Shown in pieces: positions 58,790 through 64,000 of a DNA stretch of 64,000 bases (position 1 is its first letter; each line of letters opens with the position of its first letter). This DNA is from Isoetes taiwanensis. Its lineage: Eukaryota > Streptophyta > Lycopodiopsida > Isoetales > Isoetaceae. Where the stretch lies: NCBI GenBank assembly GCA_021234155.1, contig JAJEKV010000143.1, positions 508,636-572,635 of the forward strand. Direction: 5' to 3'. The translations under genes and the position numbers were made by a program. A model generated the notes under the pieces. It did not search any database, had not been told where the DNA came from, and saw only the letters and a program-made list of their open reading frames with translations.

Positions 58790-59330
58790 CAACTGTAGAG
58801 ATGACAGAGGGCTGGTGGTTGGCTTGACTTATTTCAATGCCCGATTTAACATTTCATTGGATGAGGTTCGCGTATCACGGGAGGCAAGTATTGCTAGATA
58901 CATACAGAACACAGGAAAAGCAAAAGTAAGTTACTACTTTTGGGACTTCAACCCCCAGATGACACTTGGTCCTCAAATATATATTTATCAGTTCAGATGC
59001 CTAAATATCTTGTCCAGGCTATTGCCAAGTTTAGAACGAGCTCACACAGGCTTATGATAGAAGTTGGACGATGGATGAAGCTGGAACAGAAGGATAGACT
59101 TTGCACTTGTAAATCGGGTGAGGTGGAATCGGAAGAACACACCCGGTTTTTAGATGTCATAAGCACGACAGTATTCGAGCAAAATTCTCGCACTTGAGAT
59201 GGAGTAGTTCAAATTTAGTGGAGTTCTTCAATGACATAGACCATTTGAAACATGTTGGCAGGTTTATTGATGAGTTACTTGATAGCGTCAAATAAAATGA
59301 TTAAACATTGTACCTTGTCCCATCGCCGTT
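58790..59330 (+). mobile_element. LINE C-terminal fragment inserted in the gypsy element
   Basis: Opposite to the host element, the plus strand reads KYLVQAIAKFRTSSHRLMIE then VGRWMKLEQKDRLCTCKSGE and VESEEHTRFLD. This is the Cys/His-containing C-terminal domain that follows the RT in many jockey-like LINE proteins. It lies exactly between protease and gag zinc knuckle, where gag-pol should be continuous. The first part (58790-58940) is unassigned. Confidence 0.7.
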
Positions 59331-59345
59331 TTGGCTCTCGTGGAC

Positions 59346-60155
59346 TTACTTACTATAAATATGAGACTCACCTGTTATATAGTCAAGCGCGTCATCCTCA
59401 GCAGCGTTATCCGGATAGTTCGGGTCCCCGGCGTCTTCCCAATCCATATCGGCCAGGGCAGACTGCACTGTCTGTGTGATGTAGGGGCATTCTTGCATAC
59501 GATGCCCGGGGCGGAAACACCGATAGCAAGCCTTCTCCTTGCGTAACTGTTCACGGGCCCCCCTAGGAATAGCTTGGAGGATATCTCGGAAAGCTCCAGC
59601 AGTGTTGGTAGACTTCTCTGGCACAGTGAAGGAAGCCTTCTTCTCAGTCTTCTGCTATCCAGTAGAGGTGGGAGGCCCTGGACTAGGTGAGCACCCTATG
59701 TAAGGTGTATACCCCTTGTTCTGAGTGAACGAAGAGGGTCATGGCGGCTGGTACTTCGGGGTGTCTTCTTCTAGGCTAAGCGCTATAGCCTTTGCTTCTG
59801 CAATGGTCTTAGGGTCTATGGCTCGAACAATTTTTCTTATGGTAGGGGATAAGCCCTCAATATACCCTTCAACTGCACTACACTCATTTATTCCTGGAAC
59901 GTATAAGCGTAACTTCATGAACTCATCCGTATAAGACTGGACGGTCATGTTTTTCTGTTCCAGGCGGTAGAAGGTTTGGATCTGTTGGCAAAGATGGGCC
60001 CTGGGCACATAATGTGACTTGAAGGCTTTAGCAAAGACTTTATAGCGGCACCTTCCCCTCGTGAGCCCATGAAAGCGGGCATATCCCTTCCACCGGATTC
60101 GTCCTGACCCTGTAAGATTGGTGGCGGCAACTTTGCCGGTATCCTTGTCAGTCAT
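59346..60155 (-). pseudogene. Gag capsid and zinc knuckle of the gypsy element
   Basis: The frame from 60155 (MTDKDTGKVAATNLTGSGRI) contains the Retrotrans_gag signature FKSHYVPRAHLCQQIQTFYR then LEQKNMTVQSYTDEFMKLRL and VEGYIEGLSPTIRKIVRAID. A second frame (59624-59346) has the CCHC knuckle CYRCFRPGHRMQEC, which binds RNA. The two frames are separated by a stop-containing stretch around 59630-59735. Gag forms the particle shell. Confidence 0.85.
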
Positions 60156-60444
60156 TGCATTTCATCCAACCATGATTCTGCATCTACTCCATTTCTGGTT
60201 TTTCCTGAAAGTTGTGCAAGCTTCCGGTTCTTCCAAATGCTAGTGATGGCCAATGATACATAGGTGTGAGTGAGAGGAGGGTAAACAAAAAGGTCAGTGA
60301 TAAGAGATGAAACCCTAAAGACTTTTAAATACCCTTTCTACTTTTATGCTGATGTCAGCATTAGCATTTTAAGTAATTATTAAGAATTAATTATTGATTA
60401 TTAATAATTATTTTACAACAAAGACAAAGTAGACAAAACTTGGA
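60156..60444 (-). promoter_or_regulatory. Spacer between H3-fold frame and gag, TATA-like motif
   Basis: A non-coding 290-bp gap, very AT-rich at its upstream end. On the minus strand GGGTATTTAAAAGTC (~60329-60343) resembles a TATA box and is followed by a pyrimidine-rich leader-like stretch up to the gag start. It may be an internal promoter or simply decayed sequence; the assignment is inference. Confidence 0.3.
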
Positions 60445-61866
60445 TTAACATTTATCTTTACAAAATTGATACAATAGATATGCTTGAAGATAAACTAAAG
60501 GTGTTCCCCGGATTCTCCGGGCAAGAGCTAAATCCTTGGTCATAATTGTGACCCTCTTTGCGTGGATAGCGCAAAGGTTCGCGTCACTGAAAAGAGCGAT
60601 CAGGTAGGCTTCGGCAGCCTCCTGGAATGCCAAAATAGCGAAGGTCTGGAAGCGGAGGTCGGTCTTGAACTCTTGAGCGATCTCTCTGACCAACCTCTGG
60701 AAAGGCAGCTTCCTCAGTAACAGCTCTATGGTCTTCTGATATTTACGGATCTCCCGTAAAGCCACGGTGCCCGGTTTGAAACGGTGGGGCTTCCTTGAGC
60801 GTAGCCGCTTTTGGAGTCGGGTCAGGCTTCTTGGGCAAGGTCTTGCCTGCGGAAACCGGATGGGGCCGCGCAACATCCACTCGTTCCTGCCGGCGGCTTG
60901 AACTTGTGTGTTTCCCTATGCTCCCGACAACCTTTAGCTTTTCTTTATATTGGCTGCCGGACTTATGAGCTGTGGATTTCCGCCGTCTCTTAATGGGCGG
61001 CTTGTCTGCTTGGTCAGGCTCACGCGAGGTTTCCTGCTCGGTGTTGGGCTGCTGCTGCTGCTGTTGCTGATGCTGCTGGTCCGGGTTTTGTTGCTGCTCC
61101 TGTTGCTCTTTCTGCTGTTGCTCTTGCTGGGCTCTCTCCAATTGTTCTTGAGCCTCACGAGCTGCTGCCATGTCTGCCTCTACCTGAGCAAGGCGTCAGG
61201 CCGCAACCCGTCGGAGCAGTTCCATACGGTAGCGGTCTGGCCGAACTCGCATATCCAACTAGACCGTTATCAAGTAGTCCAGGCTGACATGAGCTGGGAC
61301 CTCACCCCACATGAAGCTCTGGGTAGCCTCATCATACTCATATGGGGGAAGCTCAAAGGGTTGACAATTGATGATGGCCCTCCCGTCACCTAAGTAGACG
61401 TACTCATGGCCCCTAGCTGCAGTATCTCCCTTCTCTATTTCTCTGATGTCATCCTCCCAGGCCAATCCCCTGATACGAGCCGCCTCCCTCCGAATGGCCT
61501 CCTCCTCAGAGACCTCTTCACACTCAGGCGGGTAGAACTTGACCAGCATCATTACTTGGTCAGGTTGCTCGACCATAGTATATGCCTGCTGTTGGAGGTT
61601 AAGCTTGATCAAGAACGTTCAGAGAGATGGAAAATGGGATAGGGTATTCTAATGCCATTACTAAATCGTTGCACCAACTCATTTAGGAGCAGCTCGACCG
61701 TGTCAGGGTCGGTAGCCAGGTGCTCCCCAAGCAAGGCATAAATCTGGGATATCGTGAAGTTGGCGATGCTACGGGCCATCGACATAGGCACTGAAGATAG
61801 GGAAGGTGGGAAGTGAGGCGCTAAGGGTTGGTGATGGCAAGGGTGCAAGCAGAGGCGGGGGTACAA
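60445..61866 (-). CDS. Extra upstream protein of the gypsy element ending in a histone H3 fold
   Basis: The minus-strand reading begins near 61866 (possible start [20 protein letters not shown]) and shifts frame at ~61612. It runs through [20 protein letters not shown] and [20 protein letters not shown], crosses two stops (~61256 and ~61205) in one constant frame, and continues into a Gln-rich coiled linker (61160-61040). A basic stretch with [12 protein letters not shown] follows. After a frameshift at ~60795 the H3 core runs from [15 protein letters not shown] to LARRIRG, then a 19-residue tail ends at 60445. No capsid, knuckle or enzyme motif is seen in the first 200 residues. Position before gag suggests an extra element protein, perhaps acting at chromatin. 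The breaks mean this copy is dead. Confidence 0.75.
60505..60792 (-). other. Histone H3 core fold (96 residues)
   Basis: The segment covers the alpha-N helix to alpha-3 of H3: [60 protein letters not shown] and [20 protein letters not shown]. By eye about four fifths of positions equal canonical plant H3. Loop 1 has canonical length, which argues against a CENH3 origin. Changes such as P to T in VTIMTKD and SS to TF after RFQ are unusual. The canonical H3 tail is absent, although [10 protein letters not shown] upstream echoes the ARKSTGGK context around Lys9. Confidence 0.9.
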
Positions 61867-62398
61867 GCTCGGGTTCCGGTGGCTATGGCGGGCGGCTAGG
61901 GTAGGCGGGCAAAAGGCACGGACAAAGAAAGCTCTCTACTTTTTAAGTTTAAAATTTTTTGAAACTTTTTTTTTTAAATATTTTTATACGGCGGGAATAC
62001 GCGCCAATATACGGTCGGGCGCCGGTCCCATTATACGCGTTACTACTGGGATTCTAAGACGTTGAAACGTGAGCGGCGCCCAAGTTGGATTTTGGGCCCC
62101 TTCCTTGACCTATTGCTGCCGGATGACGACTTGCTTAGGGTATTTGGACCATGTCCGACGCGCTGGAACAAAAATCTCATCGATCCAAGCTACGTGGAGA
62201 AAGTTATGGCGATTACAAAACTCTAACCTCTGGCTCCACTTTCTGACCTTAACCACTCCATTAGAGAACACTCTTCTACACACTAGGTCATTCCTCTCGT
62301 GACTAAGCCAACTAACATGCTAACTACAGAGTTGGAATGCAACCTAGGAGAAAGTACCGTCAACTAACGAGTTAGGCTATGGCCAGTGCACCGATTTT
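61867..62398 (-). other. 5' leader of the gypsy element
   Basis: Between the primer-binding site and the first coding sequence lies about 530 bp with no coding sense, including a T/A-rich homopolymer stretch (61940-61985). It is in the position of a retroelement leader or packaging region. Confidence 0.5.
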
Positions 62399-62410
62399 GG
62401 TCTGATACCA
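62399..62410 (-). promoter_or_regulatory. Primer-binding site (initiator Met tRNA type)
   Basis: On the minus strand TGGTATCAGACC stands one base after the LTR end GGGTCACA. It matches the 3' end complement of initiator tRNA-Met at all but about one position and fixes the element's orientation. Confidence 0.85.
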
Positions 62411-62411
62411 C

Positions 62412-62899
62412 TGTGACCCTCCCAGAGTCTATACGATGCTCCCATCATATAAATACGGGAATTCCCCTCCCATGGCAACTACATCACCATGGTAAGGCCC
62501 TCTGTCGTACTCGGACCCCTTGGAATGGCCAAGTGTCCGGGCGAGGAACACGGAGGTGTCATTCGTCCCACGTCCTCTATGGAAAATTCTATATAGCGGA
62601 AGCATACATATACGTTAGCATACAATCATCATGCAAAATAATATACCACCACGAAGGATGGCCCATCCATCATCATCACAGAAAAGACAATACATCCATA
62701 ATAACACGAAATAACCTCATGACAAGGCACTACCCTGGGCTCAGATTCCAAGGGATCAACTGACGGCCAGGGCCTCAAGATATTAACAGACGGAAGTATA
62801 ACATGGTGTTGGCTGGCATAAGACAATGGCTAGGGTAGTCCACTCCATCCGCCCCTCCTGTGCACACTTTTCAGATAGGCTGAGTCATGCTATGACGTG
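62412..62899 (-). mobile_element. Partial 5' LTR of the gypsy element
   Basis: The inverted copy of the last ~490 bp of the LTR at 801-2389, from TGTGACCCTCCCAGAG to CTATGACGTG on the plus strand. The first ~1.1 kb of the LTR is missing, so the element is truncated or rearranged at this side too. Confidence 0.85.
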
Positions 62900-64000
62900 G
62901 CATCTCAACAGTTATGTATGCTATGCTATCGAGAACGCCACATAGTAAGAGGGAATTCATCTGATTTTTTTATCACAAGGTATTTAAATACTACCAGTAA
63001 GCAGCTGCACAGGATTAAGGCTGCAATTATAGAAACCAGAATGGCTAGAGTAATCAATCTAGGATTAAGCATGGCCATCTGTGTATTGTACCAGATTTTG
63101 ATGTCGTGAACAGGGGATTTTTTTTCTCCCTCTTTAACAAGGGGATTCGGCTGTTCAAAAAGTGCTTTTCTTTACTAGAAAGGTGTATTTTTCCTACACA
63201 AGGCACCCAAAAATAAAACCACTACAGGTTTTTTCCTTGGTTATACATAAAAAATCGTTGAAAATAACAAATGCATCTTTGTGGGTTGATATCATTAAAA
63301 ACATTACATGGCTAATGTATGCGATTTCTTTATATGCATTATTAATGTGGTATTTTTACAAAGTAATTATCAACGGTTCAGTTATGGTGTTCAATGATAT
63401 GGTTTTCTAACATGTTTATTCGTTGTTGTTTAATATCGTGGTTCATGTATAGAGTTTCTTAATATGGTATAAGGTGGTGGTAATGAGACTCGGTTTGATA
63501 TGGCATTATACAATGTGGTTCTTAAAGTGCGAAATTACGGTGGCTAAGTATTGTGATAAATTTATATGGTTTGCATTGTGTTAAAATTACACAAGTTGCA
63601 TATGGTTAATGGTCTAAAGCCTTCCCATTTTTATGCGTGTAAACCATATAGGATTAAAGTGCAGCCATATAGGGTTGAAATGACACAAGCCGCATATGTT
63701 TTATGGTTTAAAGCCTTCCCATTTTTGTGCATGCAAACCATATAGGGTCTTTAGTAGAATGCATAATGTGTTCAATGTTATAGATCACTAGTGCTTTATC
63801 TACCAAAGCATTCTAAGTTAATTTATTAACACCGTATAATTCTATATGTTAGCATGTAATGGTTCTTAGTGCTAGCATGTAGCGGTTTCTTAGGAATGGT
63901 CTCTATCATTGATAATTATAGGAAATTTTGCAGATGTCATCAAATCCAACACACCAATAGAAATTGCCATTACAAATGGTATTTTTCATAATAAAAATAA
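62900..64000. other. Intergenic with a short tandem repeat
   Basis: AT-rich sequence, no gene recognised. A two-copy repeat of about 93 bp around AAAGCCTTCCCATTTTT (63590-63750) includes TGCATATGG and AAACCATATAGG motifs. Confidence 0.5.

Larger units (their letters stand above)
56690..62899 (-). mobile_element. Ty3/gypsy retrotransposon with an H3-fold upstream protein
   Basis: Read on the minus strand, the element starts with a partial LTR (62899-62412) and a primer-binding site (62410-62399). Next come a leader, an extra upstream protein ending in a histone H3 fold (61866-60445), a spacer, gag (60155-59346), protease (58775-58449), reverse transcriptase (58425-57415) and RNase H (57418-56870). 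It breaks off near 56690 before the integrase. A foreign plus-strand LINE piece interrupts it at ~58790-59330. The LTR belongs to the same family as those at 801-2389 and 5221-6806. Stops and frameshifts show it is no longer active. Confidence 0.9.

Noticed and set aside
60505-60792. Centromeric histone CENH3
   Set aside because: Loop 1 has canonical H3 length and most core residues equal canonical H3, so an origin from ordinary H3 is more likely.
60445-60876. Host histone H3 gene
   Set aside because: No canonical tail, no own promoter or Met in place, and the upstream frame belongs to the element protein. It lies between retroelement leader and gag.
60950-61393. Plus-strand 147-codon frame rich in Leu
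   Set aside because: It is the antisense of the polyglutamine linker; Leu runs are the reverse reading of CAG repeats.

Overview
The window looks like a repeat-rich nuclear segment of a land plant, most likely a fern or another seed-free vascular plant. Three things suggest this: long intergenic spaces, GT-AG introns in plant housekeeping genes, and a pentatricopeptide-repeat (PPR) protein whose repeats have the wording common in fern PPRs. This is inference from protein style; no species can be named from the sequence.

Only four host genes are convincing. On the minus strand are a SNARE-associated/TVP38-type membrane protein (12846-13706), a PPR protein with three homopolymer frameshifts (14091-16123) and a pyruvate dehydrogenase kinase (43041-45006, six exons joining to exactly 369 codons). 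On the plus strand is an external-type NAD(P)H dehydrogenase with an EF hand (about 49970-52389). PDK and the NADH dehydrogenase are both mitochondrial energy-metabolism genes about 5 kb apart; they are transcribed away from each other and nothing shows co-regulation. A truncated Ulp1-like SUMO protease (28572-29324) keeps its catalytic triad but may belong to a transposon.

The rest is transposons, often nested. 1-12.0 kb: a solo LTR and the 3' end of an element from the same insertion site, in tandem, followed by a Helitron fragment and a hAT-like pseudogene split by a LINE with perfect target duplications. 17.8-28.6 kb: a LINE ORF1p-like protein, a TIR element, long hairpins and a gag-only LTR element whose left LTR holds another TIR element. 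28.6-35.6 kb: Ulp1 protease, a multi-exon MULE-type transposase flanked by arrays of a short palindrome, a decayed rolling-circle Rep-like gene and a MITE. 38.7-39.1 kb: tRNA-like SINE modules. 46.8-47.9 kb: a reverse transcriptase not of LINE or LTR type. 48.2-49.8 kb: an 825-bp tandem duplication. 53.5-56.7 kb: a LINE. 56.7-62.9 kb: a minus-strand Ty3/gypsy element of the same family as the LTRs at 0.8 and 5.2 kb.

The most striking feature is in that last element. Upstream of its gag capsid and zinc-knuckle region it carries an extra reading frame: an N-terminal region of unknown type, a glutamine-rich linker, a basic stretch and a well-conserved histone H3 core fold (60505-60792). A retroelement protein with an H3 fold is the best candidate for an undescribed system. 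The Rep-like relic, the unusual reverse transcriptase and the palindrome-flanked MULE/Ulp1 region come next.
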